From contig JBMNKL010000003.1 in NCBI GenBank assembly GCA_050952225.1, positions 310,001-374,000 of the forward strand: a stretch of DNA of 64,000 bases, given 5' to 3'. The notes beneath the pieces are model-generated. The model saw only the letters and a list, made by a program, of their open reading frames with translations. It did not search any database and was not told where the DNA came from. The stretch comes from JBMNKL01 sp050952225. GTDB lineage: Bacteria > Bacillota > Clostridia > Acetivibrionales > DTU013. The position numbers and the translations under genes are program-made. Positions within the stretch are counted from its first letter, which is position 1. Each line of letters opens with the position of its first letter. Below, piece after piece: positions 25,271 through 34,866 of this stretch.

Positions 25271-26014
25271 ATGAAAAGGTCAAAAGTGGAAAAGGTCGTT
25301 TCGGCGATTGTATTTTTATCACTTTTAGCTTCGATTATATATATAATCATCAGGATTATCATGGTGCCCGGCGGTGTCCCGGAAAGACAGCGAACGCCCG
25401 GAAAGCGAATATATACTGATGCTGCTGCAATGCGTCCTTGGCGTATTTCTCATGTTCCTGCCGGGAATAATATCCAGAAAGATCAGCATACGGATTCCAA
25501 ACGGTATGCATATCATGTTTACCATATTTCTATTTTGCGCAATTTACCTTGGTGAAGTCAGGAGCTTTTTTTACCAAATAAAGCACTGGGACGTCCTGAT
25601 GCACGCTCTTGGCAGCGGTATGCTGGGACGCTTGGGTTTTCATTTGTAACGCTGTTGAACAAGTCTGAGAACGTGCCGGTTAATTTAAGCCCGTTGTTTG
25701 TGGCACTGTTTGCATTTTGCTTTTCAATAACACTTGGCGTTTTGTGGGAAATCTATGAGTTTATTTTTGACGGAATGCTGGGACTGAACATGCAGAAGTT
25801 CGCATTGGAAGACGGCATTCCGCTGGTAGGCCGGGCAGCCCTTATGAACACCATGAAAGACTTGATAGTAGATGTTTTCGGAGCGTTGGCCATATCTATA
25901 ACAGGGTATGTTTCGCTCAAGCATAAAAAGGGATGGCTGGATAAATTCCTGATTAAGAAAATAAGGCTAAAAGCAAATCTCAGGAACGATTCGGATAAGA
26001 GTGTATCAATGTAG
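25271..26014 (+). CDS. Multi-pass membrane protein, YjdF-like (two frame shifts)
   Basis: ATG 25271 opens MKRSKVEKVVSAIVFLSLLA and a first helix. One shift near 25375 leads to YILMLLQCVLGVFLMFLPGI and VRSFFYQIKHWDVLMHALGS. A second shift at the T4 run 25637-25640 (an added T gives LGFSFVTLLNKSEN) leads to LFVALFAFCFSITLGVLWEI and VDVFGALAISITGYVSLKHK. About 248 residues with six helices. The HWDVLMHALGSG and GVLWEIYEF motifs resemble YjdF/DUF2238-type proteins. Function unknown. Confidence 0.65.
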
Positions 26015-26027
26015 TGAGATTTTGCAT

Positions 26028-26060
26028 AAAACCGCGCGGGAGACCGGGCGGTTTTTGTTT
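26028..26060 (+). terminator. Terminator after the YjdF-like gene
   Basis: AAACCGC (26028-26034) pairs with GCGGTTT (26048-26054), followed by TTGTTTC. The hairpin argues against a start for the next gene upstream of 26060. Confidence 0.65.
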
Positions 26061-26079
26061 CGGCATATTTACCGGATGC

Positions 26080-26454
26080 ATGGCGGTCGAGAGTTTCAAC
26101 AACTTTATATCCAGGCTTGAAGATGAAAATGTGAAGCAAGCTTTTAAAGAAGTACAGAAACAGCATAGAGAAAATATTGACAAGTTAGCGGGCTATATTC
26201 AGGATATAGGCGGGAAGCCAGACGAAAGCCTTGGTATGAAGGGGACAATGGGAGATATCAGGATTAACATGGATCTAGGCTCGGACGCAGACACGGCTGA
26301 AATCATAGAAAAAGCCATAGAAGGCGAGAGTCAAGGCGTTAATATGGCTGAAAAAGTCCTGAGGGGCGAATTGGACGACAGGTCAAGAGATATTGCCGGC
26401 GAGATACTGCAGAAGGACAGGGAGTCCATTGAAAAAATAAAAAATTTATTTTAA
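26080..26454 (+). CDS. DUF2383-type ferritin-like protein
   Basis: 124 residues from ATG 26080 (MAVESFNNFISRLEDENVKQ). An upstream GTG at 26014 would read through a terminator hairpin and is rejected. The sequence is a pair of long helices with QKQHRENIDKLAGYIQDIGG and EIIEKAIEGESQGVNMAEKV, matching the DUF2383/PA2169-type ferritin-like family found in spore formers. The family normally starts with another ~10 residues, so the exact start is uncertain. Role unknown; a stress- or spore-associated protein is likely. Confidence 0.65.
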   Translation: MAVESFNNFISRLEDENVKQAFKEVQKQHRENIDKLAGYIQDIGGKPDESLGMKGTMGDIRINMDLGSDADTAEIIEKAIEGESQGVNMAEKVLRGELDDRSRDIAGEILQKDRESIEKIKNLF

Positions 26455-26531
26455 GCACTTCTTTACAATATGATATAATCATTCTATAAAATAACCGGGC
26501 CTTGCTTGAAATTATTCTATTAACTATTATG

Positions 26532-26562
26532 CCGAAAACCCGCTAAAATAGCGGGTTTTCGG
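26532..26562. terminator. Bidirectional terminator
   Basis: A 14-bp perfect stem, with arms starting CCGAAAACCCGCT and ending AGCGGGTTTTCGG, separates the convergent DUF2383 gene and tRNA-Trp. Confidence 0.7.
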
Positions 26563-26570
26563 ACAAGCTA

Positions 26571-26646
26571 TGGCAGGGGAGACAGGACTCGAACCCGCAG
26601 CTAACGGTTTTGGAGACCGCTACTCTACCAATTGAGTTACTCCCCT
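26571..26646 (-). tRNA. tRNA-Trp (anticodon CCA)
   Basis: On the minus strand: acceptor AGGGGAG / CTCCCCT, discriminator G and encoded CCA. The D-arm is TAACTCAATTGGTAGAG. The anticodon stem GCGGT / ACCGT holds loop CTCCAAA, giving anticodon CCA. The T-arm contains GGGTTCGAGTCC. Confidence 0.95.
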
Positions 26647-26787
26647 TTGCATGGACCTATATATTCTACAATATGCCGCAGGCTTATGTCAATGGTAGTT
26701 AATAAAATGGCACTGGATTATTTTTCATTTGTTATGTATTATATAATATATGCTTGGCTCGTACAACCGGATGGAGTGAAAATCTCG

Positions 26788-27621
26788 ATGACAATGAAAG
26801 TTGGATTCATAGGCATAGGAAATATGGGTGCGTCACTGGTCAGGGGCGCAATACGCTCTGGCACGATAGGGCATGAGAATATAGTGATATTTGACATAGA
26901 CCCGGACAAAACCAAAAAGCTGTCAAAAGAAACAGGCGTGAAAATTGCGTCAGGCAGCGCCGAGCTGGCATCTGAGTGCGGGTGTATAGTACTGGCGGTA
27001 AAACCAGTAATTGTTCAGAATGTCCTGGAAGAAATCAGAAATTATATCACTGATAATAAGATAATAGTATCTATCGCAGCCGGAGTCACTATTTCGTCAT
27101 TGAAATCCGTCATTGGCGAATATAAGAAAGTAGCGCGCGTTATGCCCAACTTGCCGGTATCGGTAGGCGAAGGCATGACCCTGGTGTGTTTTGACGAAAA
27201 TATGCAGGGGAATGAAAAGAAATTTGTAAAAAGCCTTTTTGAAGGTTCCGGGAAGGTTGAGGAACTGGAAGAAAGCTTGATGAGCGAGGTAATTTCGCTG
27301 ACCGGCAGCAGCCCGGCTTATGTTTTTATGATGATTGAAGCTATGGCAGACGGTGCCGTGCTCCAGGGCATTCCCAGGGCACTTGCCTATAAATTGGCGG
27401 CCCAGGCCGTATTGGGCTCAGCCAGGATGGTACTGGAAACCGGTCTTCATCCGGGTATACTAAAAGACCAGGTTTGTTCGCCTGCCGGCACAACTATAGC
27501 AGCGGTAAATTCATTGGAAAAAAGCGGTTTCCGTAATAGCCTCATTGAGGCAATGAAGGAATGTACCAGGCGAGCGAAAGAAATATGCCATGAATCAAAA
27601 GGCGGTCAGGCGAATGAATAA
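26788..27621 (+). CDS. proC: Pyrroline-5-carboxylate reductase
   Basis: 277 residues from ATG 26788 (MTMKVGFIGIGNMGASLVRG), the usual N-terminus. The frame is open further upstream but crosses the tRNA. NAD(P)-binding Rossmann motif GFIGIGNMG, then VLAVKPVIVQNVLEEI, RVMPNLPVSVGEGMT, the catalytic-region signature LTGSSPAYVFMMIEAMADGA, and DQVCSPAGTTIAAV. It catalyses the last step of proline synthesis in the cytoplasm. Overlaps rnhA by 8 bases at its end. Confidence 0.96.
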   Translation: MTMKVGFIGIGNMGASLVRGAIRSGTIGHENIVIFDIDPDKTKKLSKETGVKIASGSAELASECGCIVLAVKPVIVQNVLEEIRNYITDNKIIVSIAAGVTISSLKSVIGEYKKVARVMPNLPVSVGEGMTLVCFDENMQGNEKKFVKSLFEGSGKVEELEESLMSEVISLTGSSPAYVFMMIEAMADGAVLQGIPRALAYKLAAQAVLGSARMVLETGLHPGILKDQVCSPAGTTIAAVNSLEKSGFRNSLIEAMKECTRRAKEICHESKGGQANE

Positions 27622-28087
27622 AAAAAGGAAAAGGGTCCGGCTTTATACCGACGGGGCCTGTTCCGGGAATCCCGGAAAAGGCGGTTGGGGAGCTATATTG
27701 ATATATGAGGGTCATGAAAAAGAAATATCCGGCTTTGAGCCTTATACCACGAATAACAGGATGGAACTCAAGGCTGCTGTCGAAGGCTTAAGAGCCTTGA
27801 AATACCCATGCGAAGTGGAGCTGTACAGTGACAGTTCCTACCTGGTCGGAGCATTTGAAAAGGAGTGGATAAGAAACTGGAAGGCGAACGGATGGAGAAA
27901 CAGCAACAAGGACGAGGTCAGCAACAGGGACCTGTGGGAACAGCTGGATAACCTGGCCAATATTCATACTATAAAATGGATTAAGGTAAAAGGCCATAGT
28001 GACGACGAATACAATAACCGATGCGACAAGCTGGCCACAAGTGAAATAAAAAAGCACAGCGAACCGGATAATACCGATGCCGGATAA
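27614..28087 (+). CDS. rnhA: Ribonuclease HI
   Basis: 157 residues from ATG 27614; an ATG at 27590 inside proC lacks a ribosome site. Active-site carboxylates are in place: Asp in YTDGACSGNPGKGGWGA, Glu in NNRMELKAA, Asp in LYSDSSYLVGA, and Asp in GHSDDEYNNRCDKLA. It cleaves RNA in RNA-DNA hybrids. Translationally coupled to proC. The frame is complete. Confidence 0.95.
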   Translation: MNKKRKRVRLYTDGACSGNPGKGGWGAILIYEGHEKEISGFEPYTTNNRMELKAAVEGLRALKYPCEVELYSDSSYLVGAFEKEWIRNWKANGWRNSNKDEVSNRDLWEQLDNLANIHTIKWIKVKGHSDDEYNNRCDKLATSEIKKHSEPDNTDAG

Positions 28088-28158
28088 TTACGACTCAAAC
28101 GGCAACCATAATATATTATGGGGAGCAATAATGATAATAAACTGTGGAGAGAACAATA

Positions 28159-28716
28159 ATGGATTATGAGGAAAAGACTGTTTCCGTAAAGCATATATAT
28201 AAGGGCAATATTATTGACGTGGACCTTGTAACTGTTACCCTTCCGGACGGAAGAACAGCTACCCGGGATATAGTAAGGCATCCTGGGGCTTCAGTAATAA
28301 TTCCGCTGAACGAAAAGGGCGAAATTTACATGGTTAAGCAGTACAGGAAACCACTGGAAGCAGTTTCCCTGGAGATACCGGCCGGAAAGCTCGATCCGGG
28401 CGAAGATCCGCTCGACTGTGCAAGGCGTGAGCTGATGGAGGAAACCGGATTAAAAGCCAGAAATATTATTTACCTGACAAGCATCCACAGCACTCCGGGG
28501 TTTTCCGACGAAGTTTTGCATATGTACGTTGCCGTGGGCTTAGTGGAGGGAAAAAGCTGTGCGGACGCGGACGAGTTTATTTCCACGGAAAAGCATAAAG
28601 TCGAAGATTTGACTGACATGATACTATCGGGGAAGATTACGGATGCCAAGAGCATCATCGGCATATTAATGGCGGAAAGGATTATTAGTGGCAAAATACA
28701 CATCAATTACTTGTAG
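28159..28716 (+). CDS. Nudix hydrolase, ADP-ribose pyrophosphatase type
   Basis: 185 residues from ATG 28159, with GGAGAG upstream; GTG 28144 is a weaker alternative. The Nudix box is complete: GKLDPGEDPLDCARRELMEE then TGL. The upstream VRHPGASVIIPLNEKGEIYM and the C-terminal layout match YffH/NudF-type ADP-ribose diphosphatases, which split ADP-ribose to AMP and ribose 5-phosphate. It is 70 bases after rnhA. In many Clostridia this gene lies next to spoIIM and xerD, as here. Confidence 0.9.
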   Translation: MDYEEKTVSVKHIYKGNIIDVDLVTVTLPDGRTATRDIVRHPGASVIIPLNEKGEIYMVKQYRKPLEAVSLEIPAGKLDPGEDPLDCARRELMEETGLKARNIIYLTSIHSTPGFSDEVLHMYVAVGLVEGKSCADADEFISTEKHKVEDLTDMILSGKITDAKSIIGILMAERIISGKIHINYL

Positions 28717-28889
28717 AAATATTCAATTCTAAAAATCAGCCTTTTATCGCACTTTAAGATCGAATCACGGATCAAGCCTTAATCGGACATTTTCGGTCCG
28801 GAATAGTTTGTAATGTCATTAGCATATGATGACTTGGGAGCGTTTTTCGGGATGTTCCAACACCGGCGGATTCAAGGGGAGGGGTTGCT

Positions 28890-29528
28890 TTGAATAAGCT
28901 TTTCCAAGGTATTCTGAATGAACAAATTTCAAACAACCGGAATGCCTTCATGTTTTTGCTGTCAGCCTTCATCTTGGGAGTCAGCGCGGGGGCGTTTACG
29001 GTTAATGGATTAAGTACAATGCAGAGGGATGAGTTAATGGATTATTTTCAAGGTTTTCTTCAGTTGTTCAGCAATCAGAATGTAAAAAGCAGTGATCTTT
29101 TTTCCATCGCATTCCTTGATAATATGAAACTGGTCGGCCTTCTCTGGATTCTCGGCGTTACTGTTATCGGCCTGCCTTTTATTTTTATCATTTTGGGCAT
29201 ACGCGGCTTTATTACCGGTTTCAGTTCCGGTTATATAATAAGCGCAATGGGATTGAGGGGAGTGCTTTTTACAGGCTTAACGCTGCTTCCAAAAGAAATT
29301 ATAATCGTTCCTTGCCTTATAGCAATAGGCGTCAATGGGATTAATTTTTCGCTGCGAATTGCAAAGAATAAACCGCCGGAAAAGATTCAAAAGAAAAGCT
29401 TGAAGTCCGCCCTTGTATCATATTGTTTTGTAACTGCCTTTTTTAGCTGCATAATACTGGCGGGCATCATGTTAGATTCCTATTTAACCCCGATATTAAT
29501 CAGAATCATTGTACAGGTTGCGGCATAA
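28890..29528 (+). CDS. spoIIM: Stage II sporulation protein M
   Basis: 212 residues from TTG 28890 behind a strong GGGGAGGGG. Five membrane segments: AFMFLLSAFILGVSAGAFTV, LLWILGVTVIGLPFIFIILG, RGFITGFSSGYIISAMGLRG, IIIVPCLIAIGVNGINFSL and the C-terminal helix. SpoIIM is part of the DMP complex (SpoIID-SpoIIM-SpoIIP) that drives peptidoglycan remodelling during engulfment of the forespore. Length and the RGFITGFSSGY motif fit the family. Neighbour order Nudix-spoIIM-xerD is typical. Confidence 0.93.
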   Translation: MNKLFQGILNEQISNNRNAFMFLLSAFILGVSAGAFTVNGLSTMQRDELMDYFQGFLQLFSNQNVKSSDLFSIAFLDNMKLVGLLWILGVTVIGLPFIFIILGIRGFITGFSSGYIISAMGLRGVLFTGLTLLPKEIIIVPCLIAIGVNGINFSLRIAKNKPPEKIQKKSLKSALVSYCFVTAFFSCIILAGIMLDSYLTPILIRIIVQVAA

Positions 29529-29754
29529 TTAATTTTATGTTAAAAATTATGTATAAATATTCTAGAATTGTATATAATATTTACATAACTATTTAAATGG
29601 AAGAAGTAATCATATTAAAATGTGCCATGATACAGTAAAGAATTCTATATAATAGAAAATATTTCTTCCAATATTATATAAAATATATTAAAATCAATAT
29701 ATAAGAATTTAACGAATATAACAATTTTTAATTATAGAGAAGGGGAATTTGTGC

Positions 29755-30639
29755 ATGGAAGCTTTAGTAGAAAAATTTGTAAATTTCTTGGAAAGGGATA
29801 AAAGGTTGTCGGCCAACACTTTGCAATCTTACAGGCGCGATATAGAGCAGTTTTTTAACTATCTAAAAGAAATAAACCTGAAGAATATATCCAATTCCAA
29901 CAAAACAACAATAATTGCATATTTGCTTTACCTTCAAAAGAAAGGCAGGGCAACATCGACAATATCAAGAAACCTGGCATCTATAAGGTCTTTTTACCAG
30001 TACATATCAAGAAACAAGTTAATTGACCATGATCCCACCGCTGAATTGGAATCACCCAAGGTTGAGAAAAAATTGCCGCAGATCCTTTCACCGGAGGAGG
30101 TCGAACTTCTGCTGGAGCAGCCTCAATGCGTGGACCTGAAAGGATACAGGGACAAAGCAATGCTTGAGCTTTTGTATGCTACGGGTATCAGGGTCTCCGA
30201 GTTAATACAGCTTGACGTGGATGATATAAACTTTGAAAATGCTCATGTTAAATGCAGCAAGGGAACCCGTGAGCGTATGATACCAATAGGGTCCATAGCT
30301 TTAAAGGCGCTAAGGGAATATATCGACAAAGCAAGGCCGATGCTTATTCAAAGCAATGAAGAAACAGCCCTTTTTGTAAATATTAACGGTGGAAGGCTTA
30401 CAAGGCAGGGTTTTTGGAAAATAATAAAGCAGTATAAGAATCAGGCCAAAATAAATAAAGACATTACGCCTCATACCCTGCGCCATTCATTTGCGGCGCA
30501 CTTGCTGGAAAACGGCGCCGACCTGAGGTCCATACAGGAAATGCTCGGACATTCCGATATTTCATCAACGCAGATTTATGCTCAAATCGCCAAAAACAGG
30601 CTGAAAGATGTTTATAAGAAAACTCATCCAAGGGCCTAG
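29755..30639 (+). CDS. xerD: Tyrosine recombinase XerD-like
   Basis: 294 residues from ATG 29755, with AAGGGGAA upstream. The N-terminal SAM-like core-binding domain (RLSANTLQSYRRDIEQFFNY) precedes the catalytic domain with all expected residues: Arg in YATGIRVSELIQL, His and Arg in TPHTLRHSFAAHLLENGADL, His in EMLGHSDISSTQIYA and the nucleophile Tyr in TQIYAQIAKNRLK. It resolves chromosome dimers with a partner recombinase at dif. Context after spoIIM matches chromosomal xerD rather than a phage integrase. The leader (29529-29754) is AT-rich with no gene. Confidence 0.93.
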   Translation: MEALVEKFVNFLERDKRLSANTLQSYRRDIEQFFNYLKEINLKNISNSNKTTIIAYLLYLQKKGRATSTISRNLASIRSFYQYISRNKLIDHDPTAELESPKVEKKLPQILSPEEVELLLEQPQCVDLKGYRDKAMLELLYATGIRVSELIQLDVDDINFENAHVKCSKGTRERMIPIGSIALKALREYIDKARPMLIQSNEETALFVNINGGRLTRQGFWKIIKQYKNQAKINKDITPHTLRHSFAAHLLENGADLRSIQEMLGHSDISSTQIYAQIAKNRLKDVYKKTHPRA

Positions 30640-30671
30640 TGCTGTGCGGCTAATGGCGTTATAAGGCTGGC

Positions 30672-30695
30672 AACCCGCTCACCGGCGGGTTTTTA
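30672..30695 (+). terminator. xerD terminator
   Basis: AACCCGC / GCGGGTT stem with TTTTA following. Confidence 0.7.
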
Positions 30696-30716
30696 TATTT
30701 CAGCGTAATATAGGTG

Positions 30717-30784
30717 TCAGGCTTGAATAATTCACTTGTCCCCATTCACATACGCATTAGGGCAAATGGATTATTCAAGCCTGA
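30717..30784. repeat. 68-base element with perfect 15-bp terminal inverted repeats
   Basis: TCAGGCTTGAATAAT at 30717-30731 and ATTATTCAAGCCTGA at 30770-30784. Inside, CACTTGTCCC and GGGCAAATG are partly complementary and extend the hairpin. It lies between the xerD terminator and deoB. Confidence 0.6.
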
Positions 30785-30907
30785 AACTATAATGGCATAT
30801 TGACACGGACAGGCAGCGGGCAAAATCACAACCTTTCGAAATTGTATGTTAATGCGTATGACTTGTGGTAGAATTTTATCAGGTATAAAACTATAGGGTG
30901 GGATAAA

Positions 30908-32078
30908 ATGAAAAGAGTAATAATAATAGTACTGGACAGCGCGGGCATAGGAGAATTGCCTGACGCGGCCAAATACGGCGATGAAGGCAGCAATACCCTC
31001 GGCAATATTGCAGCCACGGTTGAAGGTTTTTCGCTGCCAACCTTGAAAAACTCGGATTAGGATGTATTGACGGCGTAAAGAACTACAAATCCGTGGATGA
31101 TCCCATAGGGTGCTATGGCAGGATGATTGAACGCTCAGCGGGAAAGGATACCACTACAGGGCACTGGGAAATAGCGGGCATTATACTTGACAAGCCGTTT
31201 CCTGTATATCCGGACGGTTTTCCAAAGGAAATTATAGAACAGTTTGAAGACAAGATAGGGACAAAAACACTTGGCAACTATCCAGCTTCCGGAACTGAAA
31301 TAATAAATGAGTTAGGACAGCAACATGTAATGACAGGATGTCCAATTGTATACACATCGGCCGACAGTGTGTTCCAGGTTGCTGCGCACGAGGAAATCAT
31401 CCCGGTTGACAAGCTTTATGAAATTTGTATGACTGCAAGAGAAATCCTTACGGGCGAACATGCGGTGGGAAGGGTTATTGCCCGTCCGTTTGAAGGAACC
31501 GATGGTAATTTCAGGCGAACAGCAAGACGGCGGGATTTTTCATTAAAACCTGTAAAGAAGACCATACTCGATTACATTGTGGAAAACGGTATGGAAGTCA
31601 AAGCAGTCGGAAAAATCGAAGATATATTCGCAGGACAGGGAATCACGGAATCAGTCCATACTGACGGAAACATCGACGGCATTGACAAGACACTTGCTTT
31701 TATCAGGACAAAGGTTTGACGGCCTGGTATTTACCAACCTGGTTGAATTTGACATGCTTTATGGACACAGGAACAATGTTGCCGGGTATGCCAAGGCATT
31801 ATTACAGTTTGATGAAAGAATACCTGAAATACTTGAAGCGCTTCATGAACAGGATATCCTGCTAATAACGGCCGACCACGGCTGCGACCCGACAACCCCG
31901 CAGCACCGACCATTCAAGGGAATACGTTCCGCTGCTTGTGTACGGAAAACAATTAAGAAGGGGAATAAACCTGGGCACCAGGAGAGCATTTTCCGACGTA
32001 GCCCGGACGGTGGCGGATATCCTGGGAATAGATGCATGCTTTGGAGCGGATAGTTTTTATAAGGATGTGATAATATGA
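30908..32078 (+). CDS. deoB: Phosphopentomutase (three one-base shifts)
   Basis: ATG 30908 starts MKRVIIIVLDSAGIGELPDA, the metal-binding N-terminus of the alkaline-phosphatase-like fold. The raw frame breaks at about 31040 (adding an A gives FSLPNLEKLGLGCIDG), at about 31715 (leading to RFDGLVFTNLVEFDMLYGHR), and at about 31905 (leading to DPTTPSTDHSREYVPLLVYG). The spanning product is about 390 residues, normal for DeoB, with all conserved blocks (KDTTTGHWEIAG, NLVEFDMLYGHR, ITADHGCDPT). It interconverts ribose 1- and 5-phosphate. The stop overlaps the pdp start (ATGA), so an operon with the next gene is clear. Confidence 0.9.
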
Positions 32079-33394
32079 GAATCGTTGATATCATAGAAAA
32101 GAAACGCGATGGAAAAGAACTTGCCCGTGAGGAGTTCGAATATTTCATCCAGGGCTACCTGGACGGAAGCATCCCGGATTACCAAGCGGCGGCGCTTGTT
32201 ATGGCAATGTTCATAAGAGGCATGAATTCCAGGGAGACTGCCGTTCTGACGGAAATAATGGCAGATTCCGGCGAGAGGGCGGATCTTTCCGCGATCCCCG
32301 GCATAAAGGTGGATAAGCACAGTACGGGAGGCGTAGGGGACAAAACAACGCTTATCGTCGCGCCGATTGTCGCGGCTTGCGGAGTGCCTGTAGCCAAAAT
32401 GTCGGGCAGGGGTCTTGGATTTACCGGGGGCACTATTGACAAGCTTGAGTCGATAAAGGGGCTTGAAACGCAATTAAGCATGGAAGAATTTATTGGCAAT
32501 GTCAAGGAAATAGGAATAGCCATTGCAAGCCAGACAGGAAACCTTGCTCCGGCTGATAAAAAGCTTTATGCCCTTAGGGATGTTACAGCAACGGTAAACA
32601 GCATCCCATTGATAGCCAGCAGCATCATGAGCAAGAAAATCGCCTCCGGAGCTGACAAAATACTGCTGGATGTAAAAACCGGGAACGGCGCTTTTATGAA
32701 AACACTTGACGAATCTATCCTGTTAGCCCGAGAAATGGTTTCCATCGGGGAGCACGCCGGCAAAAAAACGGTAGCCCTGGTCACCAATATGGATTCGCCG
32801 CTTGGAAATGCCATCGGGAATGCACTGGAAGTAAAAGAAGCGGTATCGGTACTAAAAGGCCATGGCCCTGAGGATATCGAGGCGATTTCAATCGAGCTGG
32901 CCGCAAGGATGCTTGAACTGGCAGGTAAGGGAACGATTGAAAGATGCAGGGAAATAGCCCGTGGTAGTGTCAGTAACGGAAGCGCCTTGAAAAAGCTGGG
33001 CGAAATGTCGGCCAGGCAGGGCGCCAAGTATATGCCGTGGGATGAGAGGGCGCTGGATGATGCGCCTGTTGTTGAGAACATAAAGGCTCCGTTCGACGGA
33101 TATATTTCCTCCGTTCATGCCGAGCTTGTGGGAAAAGCGTCGATGATTCTGGGAGCCGGCAGAGAGAAAAAAGAAAGCTCCATAGATTATGCGGCAGGCA
33201 TAATTTTAAACAAAAAAACAGGCGACAAGGTTGAAAAAGGTGACATCATTGCCTCGCTGCACACTTCCATGCCTGAAAAACTGCCCGAGGCGGGAGAATT
33301 GCTGCTGGAAGCGTACGCGGTATCGGCGGGAGTCCCGGAACAGAAGCCATTGATCCTGGCTTATATTGATGGCAATAAAGTTGAAAGATTCTAA
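32075..33394 (+). CDS. pdp: Pyrimidine-nucleoside phosphorylase
   Basis: 439 residues, intact. Thymidine/pyrimidine nucleoside phosphorylase signature: KVDKHSTGGVGDKTTLIVAP, KMSGRGLGFTGGTIDKLES, and IMSKKIASGADKILLDVKTG. Glycosyltransferase family 3 fold with a C-terminal barrel domain. It splits uridine, thymidine and deoxyuridine to base and (deoxy)ribose 1-phosphate, which DeoB directly upstream then converts to the 5-phosphate, so the pair forms a salvage route. Confidence 0.95.
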   Translation: MRIVDIIEKKRDGKELAREEFEYFIQGYLDGSIPDYQAAALVMAMFIRGMNSRETAVLTEIMADSGERADLSAIPGIKVDKHSTGGVGDKTTLIVAPIVAACGVPVAKMSGRGLGFTGGTIDKLESIKGLETQLSMEEFIGNVKEIGIAIASQTGNLAPADKKLYALRDVTATVNSIPLIASSIMSKKIASGADKILLDVKTGNGAFMKTLDESILLAREMVSIGEHAGKKTVALVTNMDSPLGNAIGNALEVKEAVSVLKGHGPEDIEAISIELAARMLELAGKGTIERCREIARGSVSNGSALKKLGEMSARQGAKYMPWDERALDDAPVVENIKAPFDGYISSVHAELVGKASMILGAGREKKESSIDYAAGIILNKKTGDKVEKGDIIASLHTSMPEKLPEAGELLLEAYAVSAGVPEQKPLILAYIDGNKVERF

Positions 33395-33502
33395 ATATAG
33401 CAAGTATCTTTGCTGATACTTTACGGGTGTCACAGAATATACTGCCATTTCCCGGCATAACTTTTATTATAGAATGGAAAGTACCTGCAAGGGGTGTTGA
33501 TT

Positions 33503-34738
33503 ATGCCGAGAAAGGCAGTATTATTAATTCTTTTTGCATATGTGACTGTTTTGCTTTTTTCAATAATTCCGGCAAGCGCCGCGTCAAGCGATGTTACCGA
33601 ATATGATGCGGTAACGGTTGCGAAAATAATGAACAATACTTCAATTACTGATCTTAAGGCCAAGGCGGCCATACTTGTCGACCATGACACGGGCAAGGTA
33701 TTGCTGGAGAAAAACAGCCGCGACAGGTTGCCGATTGCGAGCATAACGAAGATAATGTCGATGCTGCTGGTAATGGAAGCAATTGATTCAGGCATCATAT
33801 CATATGATACCAGGGTCGAGGTCAGTGAGCATTCCTGGAGCATGGGAGGTTCGCAAGTATGGCTGGAACCGGGTGAAGTGTTTACTGTTGACGAATTGTT
33901 CAAGGCAGTTGCGATTCATTCCGCAAATGACGCGACTGTTGCTCTTGCTGAGGCCATAGCCGGAAGTGAGGAAGCGTTTGTGTCCATGATGAATCAAAAA
34001 GCAAAAGAGCTTGGGATGAATGACACAAACTTCCTGGATTGCTCCGGACTGACAGACGACGGCCATTACAGCAGCGCGTATGATATAGCCCTTATGTCGA
34101 GAGAACTGCTTTTAAAGCACCCGGAGGTTACGAAGTATACTACAATCTGGCATGACCAGTTCCGTGTGAATGTCCCCGGGAAAAAGCCGGTATCCCTTGA
34201 CAACACAAATAAGCTTGTCAGGTTTTATGAAGGCACGGTAGGGCTGAAAACGGGATTTACCGGGGCAGCCGGCCATTGCCTCGCCGCATCGGCTGTAAGG
34301 GGAGGGCAGCAGCTGATTTCAGTTGTGCTAGGCGAGCCGGACTCAAATACAAGGTTTGCAGAAAGCCGGAAACTACTGGATTACGGGTTTGCAAATTTCG
34401 AAACTGTGGTAGTTAATAATATGGGCGAGAAAGTCCAGGATGTACAGGTTAAAAAAGGCATGAAACCGCTGGTAAACGTCGTATATGAAAAGGACGTCAA
34501 GTTGCTCTTGAAAAAGGGTGAGAAGGGTAAAATAGAAAGAGTTTCCGCTATAAAGCCGGATTTGACCGCTCCCGTAAAGGCGGGGCAGAAAATAGGGGAG
34601 ATGACATACATGGTTTCAGGCAAAGAGGTGGGGAAAGCAGACCTGGTAGCCGGGATGGATGTGCAGAAAGCTTCATTTTTCAGGTTGTTCCTGAAGCTGG
34701 CGGAAGAGTGGTTCAAGATGGGCAGGGTAATTGAATAA
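33503..34738 (+). CDS. dacF: D-alanyl-D-alanine carboxypeptidase, DacF type
   Basis: 411 residues from ATG 33503 (AAGGGGTG upstream). Signal peptide AVLLILFAYVTVLLFSIIPA with cleavage after ASA. Penicillin-binding motifs: Ser80-Ile-Thr-Lys83 (SITK), Ser140-Ala-Asn142 (HSANDATVAL) and Lys249-Thr-Gly (LKTGFTGAAGHC). The C-terminal beta domain and amphipathic end (FRLFLKLAEEWFKMGRV) anchor it to the outer membrane face. DacF trims peptidoglycan stem peptides and in Bacillus acts in the spore cortex. Third in a deoB-pdp-dacF order also seen in Bacillus subtilis. Confidence 0.94.
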   Translation: MPRKAVLLILFAYVTVLLFSIIPASAASSDVTEYDAVTVAKIMNNTSITDLKAKAAILVDHDTGKVLLEKNSRDRLPIASITKIMSMLLVMEAIDSGIISYDTRVEVSEHSWSMGGSQVWLEPGEVFTVDELFKAVAIHSANDATVALAEAIAGSEEAFVSMMNQKAKELGMNDTNFLDCSGLTDDGHYSSAYDIALMSRELLLKHPEVTKYTTIWHDQFRVNVPGKKPVSLDNTNKLVRFYEGTVGLKTGFTGAAGHCLAASAVRGGQQLISVVLGEPDSNTRFAESRKLLDYGFANFETVVVNNMGEKVQDVQVKKGMKPLVNVVYEKDVKLLLKKGEKGKIERVSAIKPDLTAPVKAGQKIGEMTYMVSGKEVGKADLVAGMDVQKASFFRLFLKLAEEWFKMGRVIE

Positions 34739-34866
34739 GATATTTTCCGGGCAAAACCGTACTACGGTTTAATAATGTCGGTACATGGAAATATAGTCTT
34801 TTTTCAGACGTTTGGAGATAAACTCTGGTATAATATTAATTGGAATTTCACAAAGGAGAATAACGA

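Noticed and set aside
26632..26787. Extended N-terminus of proC
   Set aside because: The extension crosses tRNA-Trp and lacks a start signal; ATG 26788 gives the canonical protein.
30908..32078. deoB as a true pseudogene
   Set aside because: All conserved blocks are present in order and only single-base changes are needed, one adding an A to a short A run; the coupled pdp gene is intact.
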